Below the pieces are notes generated by a model. It made no database searches and was not told the origin of the DNA. It saw only the letters and a program-made list of their open reading frames with translations. Source: Pseudanabaena sp. Salubria-1 (GTDB lineage Bacteria; Cyanobacteriota; Cyanobacteriia; Pseudanabaenales; Pseudanabaenaceae). Taken from it: DNA of 64,000 bases. This document shows, in pieces, positions 1 to 8,192 of this stretch; within the stretch, counting starts at the first letter, position 1; the number at the start of each line of letters is the position of its first letter. The stretch is from contig JALQCR010000002.1 of assembly GCA_023336205.1 (NCBI GenBank), forward strand, positions 124,001 through 188,000, written 5' to 3'. Made by a program: the position numbers and the translations under genes.

Positions 1-84
1 ACAAAGGTTAAGTAACTTGCTCTATGACTAATTTTTAAGATAAATGTTACTAGTTTTCAAGAACAAATTAACCAATTTATTAGC

Positions 85-178
85 TATAGTGTTTTTTTCG
101 ATTAATGATCGGCGCAACAAAATTAACGCTGATCTTCATATACTCTCTAGGTTTCAGCACCATACCCAGAGAGGGCAC
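85..178. repeat. degenerate direct copy of the 3' end of the next gene and its terminator
   Basis: This stretch matches 316-406 with scattered substitutions: both contain the block TATAGTGTTTTTT, a CGATTAAT-ATCGG block and the block ATCTTCATATACTCTCT. The second copy holds the last codons and terminator arm of the leftward gene that follows. The first copy is broken by a stop and looks like the remnant of a second copy of that gene. Bases 1-84 and 179-288 hold nothing else I recognise. Confidence 0.55.
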
Positions 179-288
179 TAATATTTAGGGTATCTCCATA
201 TTATTGACAATAGCAACGATAAATCAAGGGTTTCAACCTTGCATTATTGAGAATACAGCTATTTTTAGAGAGACTCTTTAGTTGATTA

Positions 289-328
289 AAAAAACACTAT
301 ATCCAATTCATTGGATATAGTGTTTTTT
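289..328 (-). terminator. bidirectional-looking Rho-independent terminator
   Basis: Perfect 18-bp arms (AAAAAACACTATATCCAA and its complement) enclose a 4-nt loop, so a run of six T follows the stem on either strand. It lies just past the stop codon of the leftward mobilization operon and most likely ends it. Confidence 0.8.
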
Positions 329-352
329 CGATTAATAATCGGTGTAACAAAA

Positions 353-1039
353 TCAACGCCGATCTTCATATACTCTCTGGCTTTCAGGCAAAACCCAAAG
401 AGCGCACAACCCTTTCGTAACGTACTTACCATTGAGAATAATCAAAGCATCCTTAAGGTTTTGCTGGTCTTGAAGACAAGTCTTTAAAATGTCGCGATTC
501 CAGTCCACGAGATTCTTTGCCATTTTGCCATCATCACTAGCTAACCAGTCCAAATCCTTTGCTGTTTGGGGATTGAGACTAGGCTGAGGAGATACAACCT
601 TAGCGATCGCCAAGCCCGAAACCAGACCTGCCGCTAAACCAATCATCAACATCCCCGCACAGAAACCAATGAAGGGCAAGCTAATCGCCCGCCAATAACC
701 TTGGGATTCCTGATGCTGTTTATTTTTGATGATATTCGCGATCGCCTGACTAATCGCCACCTCCTGCTCCTTAACCGCAGTCTCGCGCAGCGTCGCTAGA
801 AAGTCACGAAATTTTTGAATGCCAACATCAAAGCCCTTGGCTAAGGCACTTTGGAGCAAGTTCGGCGCAGTGGCAACTGTCGCCGCAACTTGGGCATTGG
901 ATAGAAAAATCGCAATGTAAGGATCGTTCTGGGGAATGCCAGACTTAGCCACAATCTCGTAAATCTTGGCTTTAACAGTCGGATCGTAATCGTGGATGGC
1001 AATATCCAGATAGGTTTTGGGTTGAGGATCGCTATTCAT
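353..1039 (-). CDS. membrane-anchored protein of the mobilization operon, unknown function
   Basis: Protein of 228 residues that I do not recognise. I chose the start MNSDPQPK because it begins one base after the stop of the upstream ParA-like gene; a longer reading would overlap that gene by 24 codons. The N-terminal half is soluble and helical. About two-thirds along is a glycine- and alanine-rich hydrophobic stretch (around FIGFCAGMLMIGLAAGL), one long or two short membrane segments, followed by a soluble tail. It is the last gene of a three-gene leftward operon beside the relaxase genes, so a role in plasmid transfer or positioning at the membrane is an inference from context only. Confidence 0.7.
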   Translation of the reverse strand: MNSDPQPKTYLDIAIHDYDPTVKAKIYEIVAKSGIPQNDPYIAIFLSNAQVAATVATAPNLLQSALAKGFDVGIQKFRDFLATLRETAVKEQEVAISQAIANIIKNKQHQESQGYWRAISLPFIGFCAGMLMIGLAAGLVSGLAIAKVVSPQPSLNPQTAKDLDWLASDDGKMAKNLVDWNRDILKTCLQDQQNLKDALIILNGKYVTKGLCALWVLPESQRVYEDRR

Positions 1040-1040
1040 A

Positions 1041-1760
1041 CTAGGATTTTGCTTCTTTTTTCTGGACGTTTTGAGGCAAGAGATTGGTGGACTCAAAGGC
1101 TTTGTAATCATCTCTCAGAAAGGTTTTGATTTGATTCCTGCCAATGATGCCAAATTCGGAGTAGTTAGAAGCCTCATCAAAAGTTAGGCGTTTAGCATTG
1201 ATTTCAATGCGCCTACCATCTCCCAACTTCGGAAAATCAATTACGGCTACACCATATTCGGCGATTGCCTTCTGGATTGCTTCATGCTCGTGGAAATAGC
1301 CCCATTCATCACAACGCCCCCAGTTTTTGATAAACACATGGGTGATGTAGCCTTGGTAATGTTCCAGCGACTCAATGAATAACTCGATGGAGTCACTTTC
1401 ACCATCACTGACGAACCACTTGATGAAAGACACGCCATGCTCTTTGCCCAAGTCTAGCAAGCCTTTAGTGCTAATCCATTGGGATACAGCGCGATGGGCT
1501 TGAGCGGGTAAATTGACGACGACGGTTTTCTTGATCGCGTAGTCAAAAATAGAATCAGGGACATCCGCCATTTTTTCATTTTCAGAGAAAAAAGCAGCCT
1601 TGCTGTCTTTGTAAATATTGAGGACAGTGGGATTGCTACGATCCGCTTCAATGCCAGCTAATGGGATGGCGCGATCCTTGAGGTATTGGAGCATAGTTCG
1701 AGCAACCCAACTTTTGCCCACGCCGCCTTTTTCACCATCGATCAGGTTAATAATTGCCAT
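1041..1760 (-). CDS. ParA/MobD-like P-loop ATPase of the mobilization module
   Basis: Protein of 239 residues with a deviant Walker A motif, GEKGGVGKS, at residues 9-17, the signature of ParA/MinD/SIMIBI ATPases. The remainder resembles the single-domain ATPases found in mobilization operons (MobD- or TraL-type) more than true partition ParA: there is no N-terminal DNA-binding domain and no ParB gene follows. It lies between a small DNA-binding-like gene and a membrane protein gene, with a one-base gap to the latter, so the three are probably one transcript. A true parA is present elsewhere, at 41146-41898. The family call is firm; the role in transfer is inferred. Confidence 0.8.
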   Translation of the reverse strand: MAIINLIDGEKGGVGKSWVARTMLQYLKDRAIPLAGIEADRSNPTVLNIYKDSKAAFFSENEKMADVPDSIFDYAIKKTVVVNLPAQAHRAVSQWISTKGLLDLGKEHGVSFIKWFVSDGESDSIELFIESLEHYQGYITHVFIKNWGRCDEWGYFHEHEAIQKAIAEYGVAVIDFPKLGDGRRIEINAKRLTFDEASNYSEFGIIGRNQIKTFLRDDYKAFESTNLLPQNVQKKEAKS

Positions 1761-1771
1761 AAATTCGCCTC

Positions 1772-2365
1772 TTAATAACGATTGTAGTGTTTCAAGATTT
1801 TCTGTTGTGCTAAGTAGTCATCATCGTCGTCATCATCTACAGGGACAGACTTGGGGACGATACTTTTGGGCTTGCTAGACTCAACCTGAGTAGTCTGTTT
1901 TAGATCCGAATTCATTCTGGTAGTTGTAGATTGAATGTCTTTGGTCAAGCCAATAACATTCTGATTAATAGGCGGTGAACTAGGATAATCATCCGAAAAC
2001 TTTGCGGGTTCAGACGGCAAAACTGACAGAGCAGGAGCGCCCGAGGCTTTTGCGGCTTTAGTAGCATCGCGTTTGGCTTTCGCTGCCGCCTTTTTATTTT
2101 CCACATCGATCTTCTGTAAATACTTTCGTACTGTCTCACCAGAGATAGCAATGTGTAGTTCGCTTGTCAGTTTGTTGCTGACTTCTTCAAAGGTGTATCC
2201 CAAAGCGATTAAAGATCTAATCCCACTTTCCAAGGTTCGGATGATATCGAGTTTGGTTTTGGGGTTGGTTTTCTTCTGGGGTTCATTGACCCATCGCTCT
2301 GATAAAGCTACCAGTTTATCCGTATCTAAGTCCGCCAATGACGAGCGGGAAGGAACTTCAATCAT
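1772..2365 (-). CDS. putative DNA-binding mobilization accessory protein
   Basis: Protein of 197 residues. Residues about 45-85 (GYTFEEVSNKL... ISGETVRKYLQKI) look like a helix-turn-helix of the type in small mobilization proteins that read 'grow, scan, recognise'. A lysine/alanine-rich helix follows, then a low-complexity tail ending in a run of aspartates (DDDDDDD) before LAQQKILKHYNRY. It is the first gene of the leftward operon and faces the oriT-like region, as would suit an autoregulator or relaxosome accessory factor. The exact family is not recognised. Confidence 0.65.
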   Translation of the reverse strand: MIEVPSRSSLADLDTDKLVALSERWVNEPQKKTNPKTKLDIIRTLESGIRSLIALGYTFEEVSNKLTSELHIAISGETVRKYLQKIDVENKKAAAKAKRDATKAAKASGAPALSVLPSEPAKFSDDYPSSPPINQNVIGLTKDIQSTTTRMNSDLKQTTQVESSKPKSIVPKSVPVDDDDDDDYLAQQKILKHYNRY

Positions 2366-2857
2366 TGCTTTAAATGCTTTTTGGGTGGACGTATTTCCCT
2401 AAACTGTTGTCAAAAATATCCTCAACAAGGAAATCTCTGACCCAGATTAATTTTGATATTGTTTCGCTCACCTCCCAGTTTATTGCTTTTTTCAATCATA
2501 ACCATTGCGAAAGAATATTAGGCTACTTTACTTGATGAGATTTTTACAATTTGTTAACAACCGCGTAATTCCTGTCAATGTCTGAAATCTAAGAATTTCG
2601 CTTATCAAGATAGTATTAAGTCAATCCTTATCTTGGATACTTTTTATACTTAGACAGTAATTTATATGTCTTAAGTATTATATTTTGAGTTGTAAATCTA
2701 TACCAGTTGAGTGACAATCATGTGTAATTTGTTTCCTATAACCGTACCTTTTATTGTTCCAAAATCGTCCCAATGTTGTCCCACAATCGTGCGGATTGAT
2801 GCGGATCTGCAACGATTTTCCGTGCTTTGAGGTATGTCTAAAACAGCTCGCAAGCTA
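2366..2857. other. AT-rich divergent control region
   Basis: Nearly 500 bases separate the leftward mobilization operon from the oriT-like repeats. No open frame here is convincing. The AT-rich part around 2480-2720 has several possible promoter hexamers in both directions, none distinctive. The spacer most likely carries promoters for the divergent mobilization operons. Confidence 0.4.
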
Positions 2858-2960
2858 TGTTGCTCGTCGGACAAGAAATCGCGCTATCGCTTGATTTTTG
2901 TTCGACGGCAACATTACGCTTGCCAAAGGGGAGTAACCCCTTTGGAATCCCCCTCAGCCA
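2858..2960. other. candidate origin of transfer (oriT)
   Basis: Two inverted repeats lie side by side upstream of mobC. The first (2858-2913) is an imperfect long hairpin whose arms begin TGTTGC and end GGCAACA. The second (2923-2945) is perfect: CCAAAGGGG, five bases, CCCCTTTGG. It is followed by GAATCCCCCTCAGCC. A short perfect hairpin next to a C-rich conserved strip upstream of the relaxase genes is the usual form of a MOBP-type oriT. The nick position cannot be read directly. Confidence 0.5.
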
Positions 2961-3143
2961 AATGACAAAATGCAAAGAAATTTAGAAAAAACAAACTAGA
3001 TAGAGAATTAACACTTTAAAATCTAAGTGTGTGGAGGAGAATAGGAATTGTAAAACAACTGATAGCTACGGCTTATCAGACTCTTTGTAATTTGCAGATA
3101 TTTTGACAACAAGTAAGCAGGATAAACTTTAGGAATAACAGCG

Positions 3144-3554
3144 ATGACCTTATCCGTTAGATTTACAGTGCGAATGACCGAAGAGGAGAAAGTAATCCTA
3201 GATGAAAAAGCAAGTCAACTGAATGTTAAAGCTAGTGAAATTGTGAGATGTGCAACGTTTAAATACGATCTGCCGACATCTAAGGTACAAGTTGTAAACA
3301 TAGATTGGGATCTTTATCACCTGTTGGGGGAAGTCAAGTATGAATTAAACAAAATTGGTACAAATATCAACCAACTAGCCCATGATGCCAACTTGAGTCT
3401 AATGATGGGTAGCCCAATGCAACTACAACTGGAAGAACTCAATGAGATATCGCATCGTATCGATCAATCAATTGGTTCAATATCCGAACTAAGAACTCTG
3501 ATTACGGAGAGTACAGGTATAAAGCCCAAATTAGGAGAAGAGGATGATCGGTAA
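3144..3554 (+). CDS. mobC: MobC-like relaxosome accessory protein
   Basis: Protein of 136 residues. An N-terminal ribbon-helix-helix-like part (SVRFTVRMTEEEKVILDEKA) is followed by the strip KIGTNINQLAHDAN, which matches the 'IGxNINQxA' core of bacterial mobilization proteins of the MobC family. Such proteins help open oriT for the relaxase. It overlaps mobA by 11 bases, the usual mobC-mobA coupling. Confidence 0.88.
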   Translation: MTLSVRFTVRMTEEEKVILDEKASQLNVKASEIVRCATFKYDLPTSKVQVVNIDWDLYHLLGEVKYELNKIGTNINQLAHDANLSLMMGSPMQLQLEELNEISHRIDQSIGSISELRTLITESTGIKPKLGEEDDR

Positions 3555-5067
3555 AATTATTAAGGGAAAGAGCTTTCAAGGCTGCTTATCCTATGTCATG
3601 GGAAAAACTGGTGCAGCAGTCGTAGGTATGAATATGGATGGCAAAGATCCATATAGTTTGGCAAATGAATTTTCGTTGTCTTGGCAATTGCGCCCTAAAT
3701 TAAATTACAAAGTTTGCCATGTAATTCTCAGCCTTAGTCCTGAAGAGCATCTTAACAATGATGCTTGGCAGACAGCGATCGCCCAATATCTCAAAGAAAT
3801 GGGATTTACCAATAATCAATATGTGGCTGTAAAGCATACTGATAAAGAAAATCACGAACACATTCATCTCGTGACCAGTCGGGTGCGGATGGACGGCTCT
3901 GTAGTTTCTGACAGTTGGGATTGGACGCGCAGCCAAGATATAATCCGCAAACTAGAACAGGACTTTGGACTAGCGGCTGTCCCATCAAGTTGGGAGAGCG
4001 ATCGCCAAGAGCAAACTAAAAGTCAGATTGATAAGGAATTAGAAACGGGCAAAGTTACTGTAAAGCGTCAACTTGCAGACAAGATAGATGCAACTTTGGA
4101 AAACACTACGTCACTACCAGATCTTATTGAGCAGTTAAATCTTGAAGGGATTGAAGTTAGGGTTGACCGAGATCGCAAGGGAAACCCGAAAGGGATTGCT
4201 TACAAATTGGATGGAGTAAGCATGGCAGGCTCCAGTGTGGGTAAAGCTTATTCCTTACCGCGTGTCTTGAAGCGGATAGCAAGTGTCTCTGAGCAAGGGA
4301 TACATTCTAATAGTCCTACTATTGCCTCTCACATATCGCAAGTAATCAGAGAGCAAGTAAAAGCAGGAATGACCATGCCCCAGTTGATTGAGCAGTTGAA
4401 ACATTCAGGAATAGATGCTCATGTCAAATACACGCGCACCAAGAAGATTAAAGGTATTTCCTATAGTTTGGGAAGTAACAGTATTCAAGGTAATGAGCTC
4501 GGCAAAGAGTTTAGTTGGGGAGGACTTCAGAAATATTTGCAGGTCAGTTACGATCCAGCACGCGATCGCTCGATTATTTTAGAGATGCAAAGTGCTGATC
4601 GAAAGGTGGTGAACCAGCCTGTAGATTCGTTGCATCAAGATGAGCAAGGTTTATCAGATAGTTTGTTGAACGAGTTAGTGATTGAGTTAGAAAAACAGCG
4701 ATCGCTTAAAGCACCCAAACTAAATCTATCTGAAAATATTACTAAATCAGAAATCCCCGTTAACCCAGAACAGGACAGAATTGATCGCGCTCAGATGGTC
4801 GCCGCAATCTGTCATCAACTCCTCAATGAGCTAGGGTCTGATAGTTTTGGAGAAATGGGTCAAAACTCTTACGGTATCCAACGAAGTGGAGATATTCTGA
4901 CAGTTGAGAGATTAAGAGGCGATCGCCAGATCATCTTGCAGGTTAAGGGACAGGAAATTGAGTTTGCCAATTTGAGCGAATTTGATATCCAACAATTTGA
5001 GCAGGCTTGGCAGCATCGATCTCAAGCACAGCAACAAAATATTGACTCACAAGCCAAAATTATATGA
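3544..5067 (+). CDS. mobA: MobA/VirD2-family relaxase
   Basis: Protein of 507 residues. Residues 1-150 form a relaxase/mobilization nuclease domain: the N-terminal strip FQGCLSYVMGK carries a likely nucleophile tyrosine near residue 17, and the metal-binding histidine motif is HTDKENHEHIHL near residue 100-110. This is the MOBP 'HxDxxxxHxHxH' type. The remaining two-thirds is a helical tail with two related blocks (each with 'PxLIEQL...GI...V...R...KGI.Y'), around residues 185-240 and 270-330, plausibly repeated DNA-recognition domains. No primase domain is evident. A purine-rich ribosome site (AGGAG) precedes the ATG inside mobC. The enzyme would nick oriT and pilot the strand; no type IV secretion genes are present, so the replicon would be mobilizable rather than self-transmissible. 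Confidence 0.92.
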   Translation: MIGKIIKGKSFQGCLSYVMGKTGAAVVGMNMDGKDPYSLANEFSLSWQLRPKLNYKVCHVILSLSPEEHLNNDAWQTAIAQYLKEMGFTNNQYVAVKHTDKENHEHIHLVTSRVRMDGSVVSDSWDWTRSQDIIRKLEQDFGLAAVPSSWESDRQEQTKSQIDKELETGKVTVKRQLADKIDATLENTTSLPDLIEQLNLEGIEVRVDRDRKGNPKGIAYKLDGVSMAGSSVGKAYSLPRVLKRIASVSEQGIHSNSPTIASHISQVIREQVKAGMTMPQLIEQLKHSGIDAHVKYTRTKKIKGISYSLGSNSIQGNELGKEFSWGGLQKYLQVSYDPARDRSIILEMQSADRKVVNQPVDSLHQDEQGLSDSLLNELVIELEKQRSLKAPKLNLSENITKSEIPVNPEQDRIDRAQMVAAICHQLLNELGSDSFGEMGQNSYGIQRSGDILTVERLRGDRQIILQVKGQEIEFANLSEFDIQQFEQAWQHRSQAQQQNIDSQAKII

Positions 5068-5110
5068 GCTACCATGAGACAGTTTTGCATCTTGCCAATG
5101 CACGTTACAA

Positions 5111-5190
5111 AATAGCGATCGCCTTAAGCAAACCTTTAGAAGATAGGCGATCGCCTAGAAATCACACAACTCACAGTAATAGCGATCGCC
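5111..5190. repeat. dispersed HIP1-containing repeat, copy 1
   Basis: Blocks AGCGATCGCCTTAAGCAAACC, then CTAGAAATCAC, ACTCACAGTAATAGCGATC recur at 7978-8088 and in part at 10527-10568. Each copy lies in a spacer next to a cargo gene. HIP1 octamers mark every copy. Confidence 0.6.
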
Positions 5191-5319
5191 TTTAGGAGAT
5201 AAATTGTTGGTGCGACTTGTTTGACGTAAAATAGGATCGACGGCAACTTGTTCTTAGATACAAAATCAAAATTTAGTTTTCATGAAACCTGTAGTTAAGA
5301 TTCAAAAAGGAGACTTACT

Positions 5320-6366
5320 TTGGCAACAATCTATGCAATCAGAGGATTACTACTCGAAGAAATCCTTTTAAATTTACTAAGTGCGTCAGGATATCTAATA
5401 GTTGAATACGATAGTAATGATATTACTTTGAAAACTAGAAGCTCTGGCGTATTAGAAGTTAAAGGACGTGGATCAAATCATCAAATAGATGCAATTGCCA
5501 GCTTTTCAATATCTCCTCCTTTTTCATATCCAGTGAGACTATTGTTAGAAGCTAAATTTTACAATGAAAAAGTGGGGATTGATATTGTAAGAAATGCCGT
5601 AGGTGTTCTGAAAGATGTAAGCGAATTTTGGGCGGTTGTTAACAATAAAATATTTAAACCTAGATATCACTATCAATATGCCATATTCACATCTTCGTCT
5701 TTTACAAAACAAGCTCAAGAATATGCTTTTGCCCAAGATATATATTTAATAAAACTAGAAAACAATCAATATTTTTACCCAGTAATTGAAGCCTTAAGAA
5801 ATCTTTCTTATACGGACTTTAGTGGCGAAGATGATAAAAACATAGAAATCGATTTAAGTGGGCTAAGAAAAAATATACGCGCATCTTTAAGAGAAGATGG
5901 AAATCAAGGGATATTTAATTATTGCCGTAGATATAACTTTGATAGAGAAAAGCTATCTGATATTATTAATTTAAATTCAGAACTACATAATTCATATCTA
6001 GGAGTATTGGGTAATATATTTCCAATATTTTTAACTGCATCTAGAGACTTTGATATTGAGTATCTAATTGATAATCCCACAATACGGATATGCTGGAATA
6101 ATAATAAATGGTATATTGTTAAGAACAATGCAGAATGTTCGCATTTAAATGAAAGAGATATTATTTTTTCATTTGATCTACCACTTGACTTATTTAAGTT
6201 ATATGCTGACAATAAAATGCTCTCTAAAAATAGAGCTTTGGATTTAAAGCAAGAATTTATGAATAGTATTCAAATTGTTTTCAAAGATAGGAGAAATCGC
6301 ATTATTTCGTCTTTAGAGCTAAAGCTAGATAATGATTGGCTAAGAGAAATGAGAGAGCATATTTAG
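5320..6366 (+). CDS. Mrr-like PD-(D/E)XK restriction endonuclease-fold protein
   Basis: Protein of 348 residues beginning at TTG; an AAGGAG ribosome site lies seven bases upstream and no in-frame ATG is nearby. The first 110 residues have the order typical of Mrr-type restriction endonuclease folds: a helix with LLLEEILLNLLSASGY, a 'GRGSNHQID' strip giving the acidic residue, then 'RLLLEAKFY' giving the E-x-K pair, followed by KVGIDIVRNAVGVLKD. The C-terminal two-thirds is unrecognised and AT-rich, unlike the relaxase gene before it, which suggests separate acquisition. A single-gene restriction or defence nuclease is likely; the target is unknown. Confidence 0.7.
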   Translation: MATIYAIRGLLLEEILLNLLSASGYLIVEYDSNDITLKTRSSGVLEVKGRGSNHQIDAIASFSISPPFSYPVRLLLEAKFYNEKVGIDIVRNAVGVLKDVSEFWAVVNNKIFKPRYHYQYAIFTSSSFTKQAQEYAFAQDIYLIKLENNQYFYPVIEALRNLSYTDFSGEDDKNIEIDLSGLRKNIRASLREDGNQGIFNYCRRYNFDREKLSDIINLNSELHNSYLGVLGNIFPIFLTASRDFDIEYLIDNPTIRICWNNNKWYIVKNNAECSHLNERDIIFSFDLPLDLFKLYADNKMLSKNRALDLKQEFMNSIQIVFKDRRNRIISSLELKLDNDWLREMREHI

Positions 6367-6374
6367 ATAACTGG

Positions 6375-7896
6375 ACTTTAGACTAAAAAGAAGAAAAGAA
6401 AGGCAGGAAGTGAATGTCACAAACTGCCAAAAGAGCAATGATCAATAAACCAAATTGACATTGACTACTATGATTTTCCAAAAATTACAAGAATTTCGCA
6501 AGTCGATATATGAATACCTAGGAACAGGAAAAGATGCAGTATTTGAATTAATGGATGCCGTCCTGACAAGTCCGAGCATTAGCTCGTATGTGAGTCTGTC
6601 AATGAATCCATTATTTCGGCGAAAATGGTCAAGTATTTATGAGGGACTGCGCGATAGCCGACCAGCAAGAGGAAAGTTGATGAAACTAATGGTGCAAGAG
6701 ATCCCAACCGAAGAGCAACCTTGTCTGGCTGGAGATAATAGCGTGTGGTTGCGACCAGATGCGGAAACGCTGAAGGAAAGAGGATTCCATCATGGCAAAG
6801 ACGAAAGTATCGGCGTAGGACAAAGCTACAGCACGTTGGCGTGGATTCCCGAAGCAAGTGGGAGTTGGGCGCTACCGATAAAACATGAGCGGATCACCAG
6901 TTTCGAGACTCCTGTGAGTAAAGCTGCCTTCCAACTCAAACAAGTCACAAAGCAGTTAAGCGTACGCCCCCTAGCTGTCTATGACCGAGGATATGGGAAT
7001 GCAAGTTTTGTGAAAGCAACAGCGAATATTGAGGCGGATTTATTACTACGTTTGGCATCTAATCGCTGTGTTTGGGGAGTTCCGTCTGCCTATAGCGGTC
7101 GTGGTGCACCTTGTAAACATGGGCATAAATTCAAACTGAATGCCCCAGAAACTTGGGCTGGGGCAGCCACCACTATAGAAATTACAGACCCAAAAATAGG
7201 TCGGGTACGGGTAACTTATTGGCGTGACTTTCATTTCCGTACTTCTCCAGAAAGACCGATGCAGATTTTTAGAATTGAGGTGATTGAACCCTTGGGGCGC
7301 AACCGTAAGTTTCAGCCCATGTGGTTGGCTTGGTTGGGTAAAACTATGCCTGCTTTGGAAACTCTTTGGTTAAAATACTTGCGTCGCTTTGCCATAGAGC
7401 ATTGGTATCGTTTTGCCAAGCAACGGTTACATTGGACTCTGCCCCAGATTACCTCTACTCAGGCGGCTGAGCGTTGGAGTGCTTTGATGCCTTTAATGAC
7501 TTGGCAACTTTGGTTCGCTCGTCTCGATTGTGTTGATGCTCCTTTACCTTGGCAGTCTCCTCAGGATAATCTTGCTCCTGGTCGTGTCGCTCAATCATTT
7601 GCGGTAATTATTGCCGCGATTGGTACTCCTGCAATCCCTCCTAAACTACGCGGTAAATCGCCCGGACGCTCCTTAGGCGATCGCCTTCCTCCTCGTATTC
7701 GCTATCCGACTGTTAAAAAACACGCCTCAAAAAGAAAGAAAACTGAAAAGACTCCTGCGCCAACCCATCCAATTGCCATTTAGGTTCTGCTTCTCTTCTC
7801 AATTTTGAGCTGGATTTTGCTATTGCAAGCTCCTGCTCAATTTTCTCGTGTCTTTTGGTTCCTCTCTCATACCTGCCCATTAGTCCAAACTAAAGT
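6375..7896 (+). mobile_element. insertion sequence with a DDE transposase (IS701/IS4-like)
   Basis: One transposase gene fills the element. Weak terminal inverted repeats are visible: ACTTTAGACTAA at the left and TTAGTCCAAACTAAAGT at the right, which pair if a 5-base gap is allowed. I see no clear target duplication, so the exact ends are uncertain. Interior G+C is visibly higher than in the flanking AT-rich nuclease gene. Confidence 0.6.
6470..7783 (+). CDS. DDE transposase (IS701/IS4-like group)
   Basis: Protein of 437 residues when started at ATG; a TTG five codons upstream is possible. The three acidic residues expected of an RNase H-fold transposase are visible in context: AGDNSVW, then LAVYDRGYGNASF, then FAIEHWYRFAKQRLHW. 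The last is the typical helix carrying the glutamate. The C-terminus is basic (KKHASKRKKTEK). The reading frame looks intact, so the element may still be active. Confidence 0.85.
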   Translation: MIFQKLQEFRKSIYEYLGTGKDAVFELMDAVLTSPSISSYVSLSMNPLFRRKWSSIYEGLRDSRPARGKLMKLMVQEIPTEEQPCLAGDNSVWLRPDAETLKERGFHHGKDESIGVGQSYSTLAWIPEASGSWALPIKHERITSFETPVSKAAFQLKQVTKQLSVRPLAVYDRGYGNASFVKATANIEADLLLRLASNRCVWGVPSAYSGRGAPCKHGHKFKLNAPETWAGAATTIEITDPKIGRVRVTYWRDFHFRTSPERPMQIFRIEVIEPLGRNRKFQPMWLAWLGKTMPALETLWLKYLRRFAIEHWYRFAKQRLHWTLPQITSTQAAERWSALMPLMTWQLWFARLDCVDAPLPWQSPQDNLAPGRVAQSFAVIIAAIGTPAIPPKLRGKSPGRSLGDRLPPRIRYPTVKKHASKRKKTEKTPAPTHPIAI

Positions 7897-7977
7897 AGAT
7901 AATTGATGAATGTTAATCTCTCACTCAAAAATCAAGTTAAAATTGATGGCATAATAATAAAAATATCAATTTTAGAA

Positions 7978-8088
7978 CCGCCTAAAAATCACGACTCACA
8001 GGACTAGCGATCGCCTTCAGCAAACCCTTTAGAAGATAGATTGTTGATGCGATCGCCTAGAAATCACGACTCACAGTAATAGCGATCT
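7978..8088. repeat. dispersed HIP1-containing repeat, copy 2 (doubled)
   Basis: The same blocks as at 5111-5190 occur here twice in a row (AAATCACGACTCACAG and AGCGATCG), with AAACCCTTTAGAAGATAGATTG between. The repeat fills most of the spacer between the insertion sequence and the next operon; the rest of that spacer shows nothing else. Confidence 0.6.
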
Positions 8089-8192
8089 CACTTGACTTAA
8101 AGTAGAAATCTGCGGTATTTTGTCCTCAGTAGAGTAATTAAGCCGCAATTGCGTTAAAACTTTTTGCTAGGCGAAAAATAACCTAAGGATGT

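Noticed and set aside
5068..5319. ATG at 5282 as the start of the Mrr-like gene
   Set aside because: It is in another frame; the TTG at 5320 has a good ribosome site.
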